Part shown: piece after piece, positions 51,601-61,300 of the stretch | Layout: the number at the start of each line of letters is the position of its first letter | How positions within the stretch are numbered: the first letter of the stretch is position 1 | Assembly: GCA_041395205.1 (NCBI GenBank) | Contig: JAWLAZ010000003.1 | Location: 496,001-560,000 of the forward strand | Direction of reading: 5' to 3' | Length of the DNA stretch: 64,000 nt | Source of the DNA: JAHEFU01 sp041395205 | GTDB lineage: Bacteria; 4484-113; JAFGCY01 | The notes under the pieces: generated by a model | Databases searched by the model: none | Seen by the model: the letters and a program-made list of their open reading frames with translations, nothing else | What the model was told of the DNA's origin: nothing | Translations under genes and position numbers: made by a program

Positions 51601-51774
51601 CAGCATTTCTTCATTGAAGATCAGGCAGAAGACTGAGCTGTGATTCTCGTTATTGAACCCGAGGTAGGTATCCCACAGGACTGAATGCGCCTTGTGGTTG
51701 TTGAAGGTGAAGCGATCTACGCTGAAGTTCTGCCTTTCGGCCATCTGTTCCTGCATGCCTAACCGCCCTTGCAT
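48646..51774 (-). CDS. Double pseudokinase, PP2C-like and TPR fusion protein
   Basis: About 1,042 residues. Kinase-like domain 1 (about 20-285) has HGMMHPDNIRI in place of the HRD loop and GFFG in place of DFG. Domain 2 (about 295-575) keeps the VAIK-type Lys (CVVKLID) and the loop Asn (HGGIKPSNVFL) but has HGG for HRD and GDT for DFG. Neither has the catalytic Asp, so both are probably inactive. A PP2C-like region (about 600-850) follows, with GAVALLVGEGP, AAIAMVQENTLYLQHCGEAQ and GDQLILVGPSL, but without the DGMGG metal site. The C-terminus has TPRs (about 855-1000). Such a protein should act as a scaffold or signal reader. The precise start is uncertain (51774, 51756 or 51744). It follows three permease genes on the same strand. 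Confidence 0.82.
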   Translation of the reverse strand: MQGRLGMQEQMAERQNFSVDRFTFNNHKAHSVLWDTYLGFNNENHSSVFCLIFNEEMLEAEQLEELKRVNIILAQKNHEDVLSPLAWGRFENRSYLVLPDFGKPLSSYSNLSALKSPELLSIMRSLLRALVFADANEVHSHGMMHPDNIRISLEENDVRLGFFGYPLRSMAGDVAKTDEGSHLLAYFPPYELMDSGLDPFQVDLYALGLIMLELATARRSWDVLPAGDRNDPKELRTRLGEQEHLPLPIQELLYRLLTPSLEERYAGFQKALDDVLQLGGEQDSGVAFRTFVLDTLINGRFKLKDEIAKGRISSIYRAIDTRKSEMAIPEEKKSLLDDRKSAIDEEHCVVKLIDLRRHKQYSEVFHTRFRTLVNIHHENLLNVYDVGVHFENGYIAMEAGLLSLEQLLIKRGTLPISDAGRIIFQLCKSLEVLAYNKLDYHGGIKPSNVFLTSDLRTVKLGDTLVADFLMRNGNLNFIGAEYLTPEFIRDVECDVRTDIYQMGVLFFEMLVGHAPFSFKIEDEIREDHLNVPAATRVEPALLSSEVKDILLRMLEKQPLARYQTVAELRDDLSRLLGYDKKEQVEVPNLFFDFAELSMIGKNAREKSEETLAIRLPAVNNRARGAVALLVGEGPELGDSAKSATKALGYLRELMFHPAAVSRDFALLQKNSPEEFISGVMDNLNQKVYRDAFGQSKTRKLGISAAIAMVQENTLYLQHCGEAQVMILSKGELVDLNEDKWTITDEQVIGDESKALSDEVFERVGFGERARVQMLKRRLQDGDQLILVGPSLRRSLSISEIKELATSSSDPAQTVDLIRGDAIRRRLEGTISVVLLSIGNVNVFADESISHSKKGQLARNFLAQGDTYLNDGKLDEAIEQFQQALEINPNFAIIHHQLGVAYVRKGLASYALSCFERAIELNSKLASSYLEKTRIYEQQRKQKEILPLLRRAVDAGARDAELYARLGHELLRARNYEQAAAYCSMALDLDSQHPGAYRDRILALKRSRSIDTRMLKMIGGRARLADDNKTRIEQAAPEWPERD

Positions 51775-51891
51775 TGGTTCTAGTTCGACTATTACAGTCT
51801 ACAAAAAGTTGCTAGGTTTTGCCGGAACAAAGCGCAATTACCTCCCGGAAATGACAGAGCCCTTTCCTGATCTGGCCTCCGCATCTGGAGA

Positions 51892-53118
<1,227 letters not shown>

Positions 53119-53207
53119 GTGATTGTCATCCTGAAGTGGTTTCCCGCCGCTTCCCGGCGGCTGGGCTTAGGACGCAGGAAAGCGGACGCAGGTGTTCGTT
53201 TCCGGGC

Positions 53208-54437
53208 TCATTCGTAGCGCAGGGCTTCGATCGGGTTGAGCCGCGCCGCCTGGCTGGCGGGCCAGACCCCGAAGAACACTCCCGTCATGAAGGTCACGGC
53301 CACGGCGATGATGATCGCATCCTGGGTGATCAGCGGGTCCGGGAAGCGTGCCTCCTCGGGCAGTCTGGCAATCAGCCGGCAGAGCACGAAACTCAGACCC
53401 GTGCCGAGAATGCCACCGCCGATGCAGATCATCATTGATTCCGAGATGAACTGGGCCAGGATCGAGCGGCTGTTGGCTCCCAGGGCCTTGCGCAGCCCGA
53501 TTTCACGCGTGCGCTCCTTGACACTGAAGAGCATGATGTTCATCAGGCCGATGCCGCCGATGAACAGTGACAACGAGCCCATCACCAGCAGCAGCACGGT
53601 GATCTGCTTTGATTCCGCCTTGGCACGCTCGCGCCATTCATTCATGTTCCAGACACGGATGGGCTTCTCGAATTCCTCCGCATCGGGATCCACCGGGATA
53701 TGTGGATGTCCCGCATAGATCGCCTCCTCAACCTGCCGCACGGCAAGCGGGACATGGCGCAGGCTGACCGCTGCCATCTCAATGCCGAGATTCTGTTCAT
53801 TGCGCGGGATCCATTCGTAAGCCGTGAAGAACGGCAGGATGATCATCCCGTCAATCTGCTCATCGCCGGTGCTGTTCAGCACCCCGACGACACGGAAGTT
53901 GCGGCCACCCAGCCGTACCAGCCTGCCGATGGCCTGGTCCAGGAAGAACAGGTTCTCCTTCGTCGTAGCGCCGAGGATGCAGACGCGCTCTCGCAGCAGG
54001 CTGCTTTCCGGTGCGAAGCGCTCGCCCTCGGAGAAGCTGACATTGAAGATGTCGAAGATCTCCGAGTCAGCTCCGACGCACTGGTTCTCCGTCAGTTCCT
54101 TGGAACCCTGGCGTACATCGGAACGGAACTCGGCAACCGCACTGACGAAGCGCACAGCAGAACAATCCCGGCGGATGCCATCCCGGTCCTCGAGGGTCAG
54201 GCGTTCATTCGGCGGAATCTTCGTACGTGAACGCCAGTGGTTGATGTAGACTCCCATGCGGGTTGCACCGAGCTTGTCGAAGTCGTCAATGATCTTCTGG
54301 TTCAGTCCCTGGGTCACGGCGACGAGCGTGATCACGCTGGCAACGCCGACTATGATCCCGAACATCGTCAGGAAGGTCCTGAAGCGGTTGGCCCACATCC
54401 CGCGCAGGGCGACTGTGATGATTTCCCAGATGAGCAT
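53208..54437 (-). CDS. MacB-type ABC transporter permease 2
   Basis: 409 residues with the same layout as its neighbours: FLTMFGIIVGVASVITLV, a periplasmic domain, then IGLRKALGANSRSILAQF and AARLNPIEALRYE. Mechanotransmission-type permeases of this class drive export of peptides, lipoproteins or small molecules with a membrane fusion protein. No ATPase is present. Confidence 0.9.
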   Translation of the reverse strand: MLIWEIITVALRGMWANRFRTFLTMFGIIVGVASVITLVAVTQGLNQKIIDDFDKLGATRMGVYINHWRSRTKIPPNERLTLEDRDGIRRDCSAVRFVSAVAEFRSDVRQGSKELTENQCVGADSEIFDIFNVSFSEGERFAPESSLLRERVCILGATTKENLFFLDQAIGRLVRLGGRNFRVVGVLNSTGDEQIDGMIILPFFTAYEWIPRNEQNLGIEMAAVSLRHVPLAVRQVEEAIYAGHPHIPVDPDAEEFEKPIRVWNMNEWRERAKAESKQITVLLLVMGSLSLFIGGIGLMNIMLFSVKERTREIGLRKALGANSRSILAQFISESMMICIGGGILGTGLSFVLCRLIARLPEEARFPDPLITQDAIIIAVAVTFMTGVFFGVWPASQAARLNPIEALRYE

Positions 54438-54462
54438 CTTGATTGACCGGCTGCCTGTTTCC

Positions 54463-55701
54463 CTACTGGAAGCGCAGGGCGCGGATCGGATCCTGTCCGG
54501 CAGCCCGCATGGCAGGATAGACCCCGAAGAACAGTCCGATTGAGACAGTCACGCTGGCAGCCACCAGGATTGCTCCCGGCGTGACGATCGGGGGCGGGAT
54601 CTGGCTTTCCTCCGGCAGGCGCGTGATCATCTGGCAGGCCAGCAGGGCAATGCCGGTCCCGATCAGTCCTCCGAGCACGCAGATCACGATCGATTCAAGC
54701 AGGAACTGATTCATCACACTGCCGAAGGATGCACCAAGAGCCTTGCGCAGGCCGATCTCCCGCGTGCGTTCCTGCACCGTCACCAGCATGATGTTCATCA
54801 CCCCCACCCCGCCGATCAGCAGGGAGGTGAAGCCCACCACCCCGAGGAAGATCGTCAGTGTCCGGGCGGATTCCTCCCGGCGCGCCTGCCATTCCGCGGC
54901 ATTCCAGAACCGGAACGGTTCACCCTGGCCCTTGGCCTCATCCGGCAGCGGCACCCGCGGGTGCTGCTCATGCAGGACCCTGCGCACTTCATCCTCGGCG
55001 CGTTCGGCCATGCCCGGATCATGCAGGCGGAAATTGAGCCCGCCGATCTGCGTGACACCGGCGATACGGTCCAGGGCTGTGCCGATCGGGATCAGCACGC
55101 GTTCGTCATGCGACTCCCAGCGACTGTTGCCAACCGGCTTGTAGGTACCGACGACACGGAAGCGCTTGCCGTCGATGGTGATGAATTCATCCACCGCCGG
55201 AGCGGAGAAGAACAGGGCTTCCTTCGTCATGCTGGCGAGTACGCAGACCCGCTCGCGCATCAGGTTCTCCTCATCAGTGAAGAATCGCCCCTTGTCAATC
55301 TGATAGTTGGAGATCTCGAACCAGTCCGGCTCAATCGCGATCACGCTGTAGTTCTCGAGTTCGATCGTGTCGCGGCTGACATTGGCTTCCAGATCCTGGA
55401 TGGCACTCACGCGATCAATCGTCGGGCACTGGGCCCTGATGACCGCGGTGTCGTCGAGAGTGAAGCCCTCGCTGGGAGGGATCGGCACACCGCTGCTCCA
55501 GCGGTCCAGCCAGCAGCCCATGCGGTTCGCACCCCAGCGCTCGAAGTCCTTCAGCATGTCCTCACGGGTGCCGGCACTGTAGGCCAGCAGCACGATCACG
55601 CTCCCGACTCCCACGATGATCCCGAGCATCGTCAGCCCCGTGCGCAGCTTGTTGGCAACAATCCCACGGATGGCAACGACGATGATCTCCCAGAACAGCA
55701 A
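54463..55701 (-). CDS. MacB-type ABC transporter permease 1
   Basis: 412 residues. N-terminal helix LTMLGIIVGVGSVIVLLAY, periplasmic domain, C-terminal FtsX helices with IGLRKALGASFGSVMNQF and AAGQDPIRALRFQ. It starts nine bases downstream of the membrane fusion protein gene, so the two are co-transcribed. The three permeases are clearly diverged paralogues, consistent with hetero-oligomers. Confidence 0.9.
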   Translation of the reverse strand: MLFWEIIVVAIRGIVANKLRTGLTMLGIIVGVGSVIVLLAYSAGTREDMLKDFERWGANRMGCWLDRWSSGVPIPPSEGFTLDDTAVIRAQCPTIDRVSAIQDLEANVSRDTIELENYSVIAIEPDWFEISNYQIDKGRFFTDEENLMRERVCVLASMTKEALFFSAPAVDEFITIDGKRFRVVGTYKPVGNSRWESHDERVLIPIGTALDRIAGVTQIGGLNFRLHDPGMAERAEDEVRRVLHEQHPRVPLPDEAKGQGEPFRFWNAAEWQARREESARTLTIFLGVVGFTSLLIGGVGVMNIMLVTVQERTREIGLRKALGASFGSVMNQFLLESIVICVLGGLIGTGIALLACQMITRLPEESQIPPPIVTPGAILVAASVTVSIGLFFGVYPAMRAAGQDPIRALRFQ

Positions 55702-55710
55702 GGTCCTCTC

Positions 55711-57159
55711 CTATTCGATGGTACGTTCAAGCACGATGGTATCTCCTTCCTCCAGCCCGCTCGTCACCTCGTAGCGCAGGCCGTCAAAGAAGCCGAGTTC
55801 AATGTTCACCTTCTCGCGGTTCTCGGTATTCTCCGCTTCGGGCGCGATCTCCACATAGGGCTGGCCCTCCTCGTACTGGATGTACTGGGCCGGGAGGATC
55901 AGCACACCGGGATGGTCCTCGAGCACGATCTCGACATTGGCAGTCATGTTGGGATAGAGCTTCGGCTTCTGCGGTTCAGGCTTGGGCTTGGCTTCGTCCT
56001 CACCCGCCTCAGCTTCAGCGCCTGCGGGAGGTCCACCCGGACCGCCACCGCCAGGCCTGCGGCCACCGCCACCCATGCCGCCGCCGCCTCGCCGACCCTG
56101 CCAGTTGTTGCCGCCGCCGCCCATCCGGCCGCCGCCGAAGCCGCCGCCTTCCATCCGGGCGCTCTCGAGATCGATGGCAATATCAACGGGGAAGCGGGTG
56201 CCACCATTGCCGTTGCCACTTTCCCCCTGGGGGTAGATCTTCTCGATGGTACCGTCCCAGACCCAGCCTGAATAGGTGTCGAAAGTGATCCGGCAGCGAC
56301 CGCCGACCTTGATGGTCCCGAGGTCGGTCTCCTCGATGCGGGCCTTGACGTAGATCGTGGACAGGTCCGCCACCGTGGCCACGACCGTACCGGAGGTATT
56401 GCCAGTGGTGGCACTGGCCACCGCACTGCCGATCTCCACCGGACGCGTGAGGACGGTGCCCCCCTGCGGGCTCGTGATCGTCGTGTAGCCAAGTTCATCC
56501 TTGAGACGGTCTGAGTCAGCCTGGGCCGCCTCCACATCAGCCCTGGCGATGGCAATGTCGTCAACGTCACCGCCCGCCAGCCCGAACTCCAGCTGGGCCT
56601 GGGCCTGCTCGAAGGAAAGCTTGGCCTGCTCCAGGTTGTTGGCGGCATCCTCCAGCTCCTTCTCATTCGCATAGGGCGGATCATGCTCAAACAGACCGAG
56701 GATGCGGTCGTAGTTGTTCTGGGAATTCTCAAGGCTCAGCCGGCTGCGCTCGACGCTGTTCTCCAGGTTGTTGCGGGCCTCGAGAGTCAGCTTGCGCTCC
56801 GTCTTCTTGAGCTGAGCCTGGGCTCTGAGCAGACGGGCCTCACTTTCCTTGATGCTCTGGACAAGCTGCTCCTTGTCAAGTTCGGCGATCGGAGTGCCTG
56901 GAGTGACATCATCGCCTGGTTCGACGAAGATCGCCTGGACCAGTCCGCTGGCCTTGGACTTGACTTCAACGAGCACGGAGGGTTCCACCACTCCGTCCGC
57001 CGGTACGATCTTGCGCAGGTCTCCCCGGCTGACCGCTGTGGTCTGGATATCGGTCTCCACTTCCTCTGGAGCGAAGAGCGGTGCGATGAACTTCCAGGCC
57101 AGGAAGCCCAGACCGCCGATCACGATCACGTTGATTGCCACACGAAGAAAGGTTTTCAT
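55711..57159 (-). CDS. HlyD-family periplasmic adaptor (membrane fusion protein) with a Gly-rich insertion
   Basis: 482 residues: N-terminal anchor helix (VIGGLGFLAWKFIAPLF), barrel/lipoyl halves (DLRKIVPADGVVEPSV, LVEVKSKASGLVQAIFVEPGDDV), a long coiled coil (about 95-215), then the second lipoyl half and a beta-barrel (VYVKARIEET-type, here IYVKARIEETDLG). At about residues 331-400 there is a Gly-, Arg- and Pro-rich insertion (EGGGFGGGRMGGGGN and on) that splits the barrel region, then resumes with YPNMTANVEIVLEDHPGVL. It should link the MacB-like permeases to the outer membrane. The insertion is very unusual for the family. Confidence 0.9.
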   Translation of the reverse strand: MKTFLRVAINVIVIGGLGFLAWKFIAPLFAPEEVETDIQTTAVSRGDLRKIVPADGVVEPSVLVEVKSKASGLVQAIFVEPGDDVTPGTPIAELDKEQLVQSIKESEARLLRAQAQLKKTERKLTLEARNNLENSVERSRLSLENSQNNYDRILGLFEHDPPYANEKELEDAANNLEQAKLSFEQAQAQLEFGLAGGDVDDIAIARADVEAAQADSDRLKDELGYTTITSPQGGTVLTRPVEIGSAVASATTGNTSGTVVATVADLSTIYVKARIEETDLGTIKVGGRCRITFDTYSGWVWDGTIEKIYPQGESGNGNGGTRFPVDIAIDLESARMEGGGFGGGRMGGGGNNWQGRRGGGGMGGGGRRPGGGGPGGPPAGAEAEAGEDEAKPKPEPQKPKLYPNMTANVEIVLEDHPGVLILPAQYIQYEEGQPYVEIAPEAENTENREKVNIELGFFDGLRYEVTSGLEEGDTIVLERTIE

Positions 57160-57271
57160 AATGATCCGTCTCTGTTACCTGCCAGCGGCAAGCGGGGGGA
57201 TGGCGAGCAGGATGCAGCCGGATGCGCCATTGACATAGGCTGATCCCGGGGCTATACTTCTCTTCCTCACT

Positions 57272-57348
57272 GGGTCGCTAGCTCAGTTGGTTAGAGCGCA
57301 TCCCTGATAAGGATGAGGTCGCTGGTTCGATTCCAGCGCGACCCACCA
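57272..57348 (+). tRNA. tRNA-Ile (GAT anticodon)
   Basis: Full cloverleaf: acceptor GGGTCGC/GCGACCC, D-arm GCTC/GAGC, anticodon stem-loop CATCCCTGATAAGGATG with GAT, T-arm GCTGG/TTCGATT/CCAGC, and encoded CCA. The 296 bases between it and the aldolase ribosome-binding site hold no clear gene. Confidence 0.95.
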
Positions 57349-57656
57349 TTCTCCCGATTCCCTGCTGAATTCTGACGCACTGTGCTGCGGAATTGTTACG
57401 CTTCGGGCTTTCATGCTTTTCAGATCCAGTCCGGCCAGCATTCCACTTCCCGATGATTGACTTCTACAGGTTTTCGGTCGGTTGCGTCTCCATCCTGAAT
57501 CCGGCAGAACACGGCTGCAAGCGCAAACCGCCATCCCGCCAGTTCCAGGAACCTGCCTGATCCTGCGACTGCACCAGTATAGCGCCGATCAGGCCAAAGC
57601 TTGCCCAGCCTCCCGCCGGGAAGTATCATTGCGCTACTTTCTCCTTGGAGGAGACA

Positions 57657-58565
57657 ATGTCAGCCTTCTACAAACGCCCGAAACTGAGCGAACTGGACAA
57701 ACCGCTGGGCAAGCGCGTACGCCTGCACCGGCTGCTCTACGAACACGGACCGGGAAACGGCACACTGCTGATCCTGCCGCTTGATCAGGGCATCGAGCAT
57801 GGTCCGATGGACTTCTTCAGCCATGAGGATTGCAAGTTCCCGGCCTATCAGTTCGAGCTGGCCCGCCGCGGTGGGTTCAGCGCGATTGCCGTGCACATCG
57901 GCCTGGCACGCAACTATCTGCGTGAATTCGCCGGAAGCGTGCCTCTGGTGCTCAAGATCAACGGCAAGTCCAACATCCCTGACAATGAACCGTTCAGCCC
58001 CCTGACTGCCACCGTCGAGGACGCCGTGCATCTCGGAGCGGACGCCATCGGCTACACCTTGTATGTTGGCAGCGGAATGCAGGAGGAGGAAATCCGTCAG
58101 CTGATGGAGGTTCGCCAGGACTGCGACCGCTTCGGTATGCCCCTGATCATCTGGGCCTACCCGCGTGGTGAGGGTATAGAACTCAAGGGTGGCCGCGACA
58201 GTTTCTATGCAGTGGACTATGGTGCACGTCTGGCCGAGGAATTCGGTGCGGATATCGTCAAGCTGCATATCCCGAAGCTCAATCCTGAGACAGACAGGAA
58301 TTCCCCCCCGCCATACAACAACATGCAGATTGATCAGCTCGGAGCCTTCCGCCAGATCGTGCAGAGTGCCGGCCGTTCATTCGTACTCGTCAGTGGCGGC
58401 AGCAAGCTTGGTGACGACGACATGCTGGCCAAGGTGCGCATGAGTTTTGAGGGTGGGGCCACGGGGCTGATCTTCGGTCGCAACATGTGGCAGCGCCCGA
58501 TGGAACAGGCGCTGGAGATCACTGAGAAGGTCAAGGAGATCATGCGGGAATTCGGGGATGACTGA
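57657..58565 (+). CDS. Class I fructose-bisphosphate aldolase, archaeal type (DhnA/FbaB family)
   Basis: 302 residues from ATG 57657 (a TTG at 57645 would overlap the ribosome-binding site GGAGGAG). TIM-barrel Schiff-base aldolase: LILPLDQGIEHGP, AIAVHIGLARNYL, IIWAYPRGEGI, the catalytic Lys segment ADIVKLHIPKLN and VSGGSKLGDDDML. It interconverts fructose-1,6-bisphosphate with the triose phosphates, or a related sugar phosphate. Own terminator. Confidence 0.92.
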   Translation: MSAFYKRPKLSELDKPLGKRVRLHRLLYEHGPGNGTLLILPLDQGIEHGPMDFFSHEDCKFPAYQFELARRGGFSAIAVHIGLARNYLREFAGSVPLVLKINGKSNIPDNEPFSPLTATVEDAVHLGADAIGYTLYVGSGMQEEEIRQLMEVRQDCDRFGMPLIIWAYPRGEGIELKGGRDSFYAVDYGARLAEEFGADIVKLHIPKLNPETDRNSPPPYNNMQIDQLGAFRQIVQSAGRSFVLVSGGSKLGDDDMLAKVRMSFEGGATGLIFGRNMWQRPMEQALEITEKVKEIMREFGDD

Positions 58566-58625
58566 TTCCAGTTCTGATTCCCTTCGCTGAAGCAGCGAGG
58601 ATTCAATCATTGAACAGGTCATGGT

Positions 58626-58652
58626 AAAGGGCTCCGTATGGAGCCCTTTTTT
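58626..58652 (+). terminator. Rho-independent terminator of the aldolase gene
   Basis: AAAGGGCTCC/GGAGCCCTTT stem followed by TTT. Confidence 0.9.
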
Positions 58653-58677
58653 CATGACGGAATCCAGTCAAAAAAAA

Positions 58678-58699
58678 CCCCCGGCCCTGGGGCCGGGGG
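58678..58699 (-). terminator. Rho-independent terminator of the pseudopilin genes
   Basis: CCCCCGGCC/GGCCGGGGG stem followed on the minus strand by eight T (58671-58677 A-tract on plus). Confidence 0.9.
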
Positions 58700-58742
58700 A
58701 GTTTCAGGCTGTTTGTTGCCACCGAAGCGGCTGCAGCGAGTG

Positions 58743-59771
58743 CTAGACGGCCTCGTTGATGTCGTCGGACATGGACTTCTTGTCGAGACCGGAGTCCAGA
58801 ACGATGACCACGCCATCCTTGAGGGTGTCAGAACCACCGTCGTTGAATTCAAGGGAGACAGGATTTCCGGTGTTGCAGATGCAGGGAACGTTCCAACCCG
58901 GGAAGATCGGGGTGGCGCAGTTCACATCGCAGGTGTCCCAGCGGAAACGACCCTTGTACTCACCGTTGCGGTTGTACACATCCTGACCCTTCGTACGCAC
59001 CGAGCCATAGCCGGCAAGGCTGTAGCCGATGGGGTCACCGGAACCGGTGACCGGGAAGGCCACACGCGTACCACCACGCGGATAGTAGCTGAAGTTACCG
59101 GTCAGGAACTTGTTGCCACTCGGATCAGTCCAGGTACCACCCACGTTGGAGGGGTCCTTGAACATGTCACCGGCGAAGTCGTACGGCGGGTTGTTGTAGA
59201 TGTGATGCACAAACGCATCGCCGATGAAGGACTGAACCGTGATCAGAGCCGCAGGTCCAAAGCACTCCCACATCTTGTTGCTCTCACGACCACCGACGTA
59301 GCGCTGATCGGGATAGTTACCCGAAGACTCGGGGTTGGGGAAGTGATGGATGAAGGGCAGGATGGTGTCCGTCTTGTTCTTGATGAACGGGTTGCCCGGA
59401 TATGAAGGCATGTAAGCCTCCATCACCATCGAGTCACCGACGTCCTGCTCAGCCGCACGCCACTCCGCAGAACGGGTGGGGTTGCTGATGTCGGCAATGC
59501 TCAGGTTGTCCTGATCGTCAACCCACTGCTGCCAGACGACGTCCTGGTCGGTCCAGTCGCCACCGTTGATGATCAGCGGGTAGATGTTACCGGCTGAGTC
59601 AACGGAATAACGCTCGAGTGCAAGCTGAATAGCATGCAGGTTCTGCTTAACCTCTGCTTCCTTCGCCTTATCCTTGATACGGATGAAGTTCGGAAGGGCA
59701 ATCGCCACGAGGATACCGATGATCACGATGACCACCAGCAGCTCGATCAGAGTGAATCCTCTTCTTGTCAT
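58743..59771 (-). CDS. Large GspG-like pseudopilin 1
   Basis: 342 residues. Prepilin leader and N-terminal helix TRRGFTLIELLVVIVIIG with the cleavage Gly and Glu5, then DKAKEAEVKQNLHAIQLALE, as in type II secretion major pseudopilin GspG. A large C-terminal domain of about 290 residues follows, far beyond the usual 100. Shared motifs with its paralogues: MPSYPGNPF, RTKGQDVYN, and a C-terminal DGVVIVLDSGLDKKSM. ATG 59771 follows GAGGA. Three further copies lie upstream. Confidence 0.88.
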   Translation of the reverse strand: MTRRGFTLIELLVVIVIIGILVAIALPNFIRIKDKAKEAEVKQNLHAIQLALERYSVDSAGNIYPLIINGGDWTDQDVVWQQWVDDQDNLSIADISNPTRSAEWRAAEQDVGDSMVMEAYMPSYPGNPFIKNKTDTILPFIHHFPNPESSGNYPDQRYVGGRESNKMWECFGPAALITVQSFIGDAFVHHIYNNPPYDFAGDMFKDPSNVGGTWTDPSGNKFLTGNFSYYPRGGTRVAFPVTGSGDPIGYSLAGYGSVRTKGQDVYNRNGEYKGRFRWDTCDVNCATPIFPGWNVPCICNTGNPVSLEFNDGGSDTLKDGVVIVLDSGLDKKSMSDDINEAV

Positions 59772-59833
59772 AGCATCCTCCATAGATGATCCGAAACCAA
59801 TTGACTTGACATCTAACCCGAAATCAGGGCAGG

Positions 59834-60892
59834 TTAGCTGGAAGCGAGACTGTTGTCGCTGCCAACCTTCTTGTCCATGCCAGATCCGAGATGGATGATG
59901 AGGAAGTCAGGGATACCATCCGAGAAGGGACGCTCATCATAGTCATCAACCTGGGTGGTATTGCTGAACATGCCAGCCTCGACCCAGGGGTTGCGCTCCT
60001 GGCCGAGAGTAAGGTAACCGGTACGCCAGTACTGGGCACCAACGGTGTCCTCGATGCTGTCATCAAGGTCCTGACCCTTGGTACGCTCGGAACCAAGTGC
60101 AGTCAGGTCATAGCCGGCCACGTCAAGGCTGGCAATGTTGTTGACATCATCCAGCGGAGGCGCGATATCGCCGATGACGAATGCATCAGAGTGGTAAGGG
60201 ATCTGATACAGGAAGTGATCGTAGTTGGTGGCCTCGTCACTCCAGCGGGCGTGGTACGAGAAGTTGCCCTGATACTCAGTGCGAACCGGCTCGTAATCAG
60301 CTGAGCTGAAGAACATGTACTGCGGGGCCTCGGAGAACCACGCATTGTTCCACATCAGATCGCCGTTGTAGCCGCCGAAGCAGGCATGATCGCGGAAGTT
60401 GGTCTGAAGGGAATCAATACCGAACACCTTGCTGGCACTGCCGACCTGGAACGGATTGCGCGGATACTTCGGCATGTAACCCTCATACTCGAGAGTGTCG
60501 CCGAAACCGGAATCGATGTCCTGCTGGTCAGTGAGGTTGCCCCAGGCAGTGTCGTTGTAATCCCACGTGTCAGTCGTCAGCCAGAACATGTCGAACGGCT
60601 GATAGATGTTGGTGGGGTTGTATGCACGCCACTGGTAGTTGGGGGCCAGGGCATTGGCGGTACCGACGTTGAACAGCGACTCACCACCGTACAGGAAGTA
60701 CGGGTAGATGCCGTCATAATCGGTAGCGTAGCGCTCAATCGCCAGCTGGATCGCGTGAAGGTTCTGCTTCACCTCTGCCTCACGAGCCTTATCCTTGATC
60801 TTGATAAAGTTCGGGAGTGCAATTGCGACCAGGATGCCGATAATCACCACTACGACGAGAAGTTCGATCAGCGTGAAGCCTTTAGTCTTCAA
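59834..60892 (-). CDS. Large GspG-like pseudopilin 2
   Basis: 352 residues starting TTG at 60892, eight bases after AGGAGG. KGFTLIELLVVVVIIGILV with Glu5, DKAREAEVKQNLHAIQLAIE, IYPYFLYGGESLFNVGTANA, MPKYPRNPFQVG, ERTKGQDLDDSI, GYLTLGQERNPW and PDFLIIHLGSGMDKKVG. It is closest to copy 4 (62446-63513), and both have full motifs. Probably exported and assembled into a filament. Confidence 0.9.
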   Translation of the reverse strand: MKTKGFTLIELLVVVVIIGILVAIALPNFIKIKDKAREAEVKQNLHAIQLAIERYATDYDGIYPYFLYGGESLFNVGTANALAPNYQWRAYNPTNIYQPFDMFWLTTDTWDYNDTAWGNLTDQQDIDSGFGDTLEYEGYMPKYPRNPFQVGSASKVFGIDSLQTNFRDHACFGGYNGDLMWNNAWFSEAPQYMFFSSADYEPVRTEYQGNFSYHARWSDEATNYDHFLYQIPYHSDAFVIGDIAPPLDDVNNIASLDVAGYDLTALGSERTKGQDLDDSIEDTVGAQYWRTGYLTLGQERNPWVEAGMFSNTTQVDDYDERPFSDGIPDFLIIHLGSGMDKKVGSDNSLASS

Positions 60893-61300
60893 GACGCTAA
60901 CCTCCTATTCTGGTATGGATTACGGGAAGCCACAGCAATTAACACTTGTAAGCCATTGGAGTATAACTATCCGCCTGACCTTTGTCAAACAAGGATTTAA
61001 CAGGGCCTTGAGCGAGACTTATACCACCGATTACTAGACGCCTGAGCAGCCCAAACGTTACAGGTGGGTATCGGGATTCCCAATAAGTGCAACGTATTGC
61101 CAACGGGTTGTCAGAGCCTTCGGCGATGCCTGAGGCCTTTATGGATGGGCACTCTCTAAGCCACAACTCAATGACGGCCATATCAGTCTCCCGAAAAGTT
61201 AATCTCTTCTTAATCAATACTTCGCAATATTGCACGGGCTCTCGACAGACGCTATAGCCGCTTGGGGTTTCCTCTCGGGTAACGATTGGCTGTTCTGCAA
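60893..61300. other. Intergenic region with no supported gene
   Basis: 408 bases, less GC-rich than the genes around. A 121-codon minus ORF (60939-61304) has no recognisable features or ribosome-binding site. It probably contains the promoter of pseudopilin 2 and decayed sequence. Confidence 0.6.

Noticed and set aside
48874..51636. A 920-codon plus-strand ORF
   Set aside because: Complete shadow of the pseudokinase gene on the other strand; no domain content.
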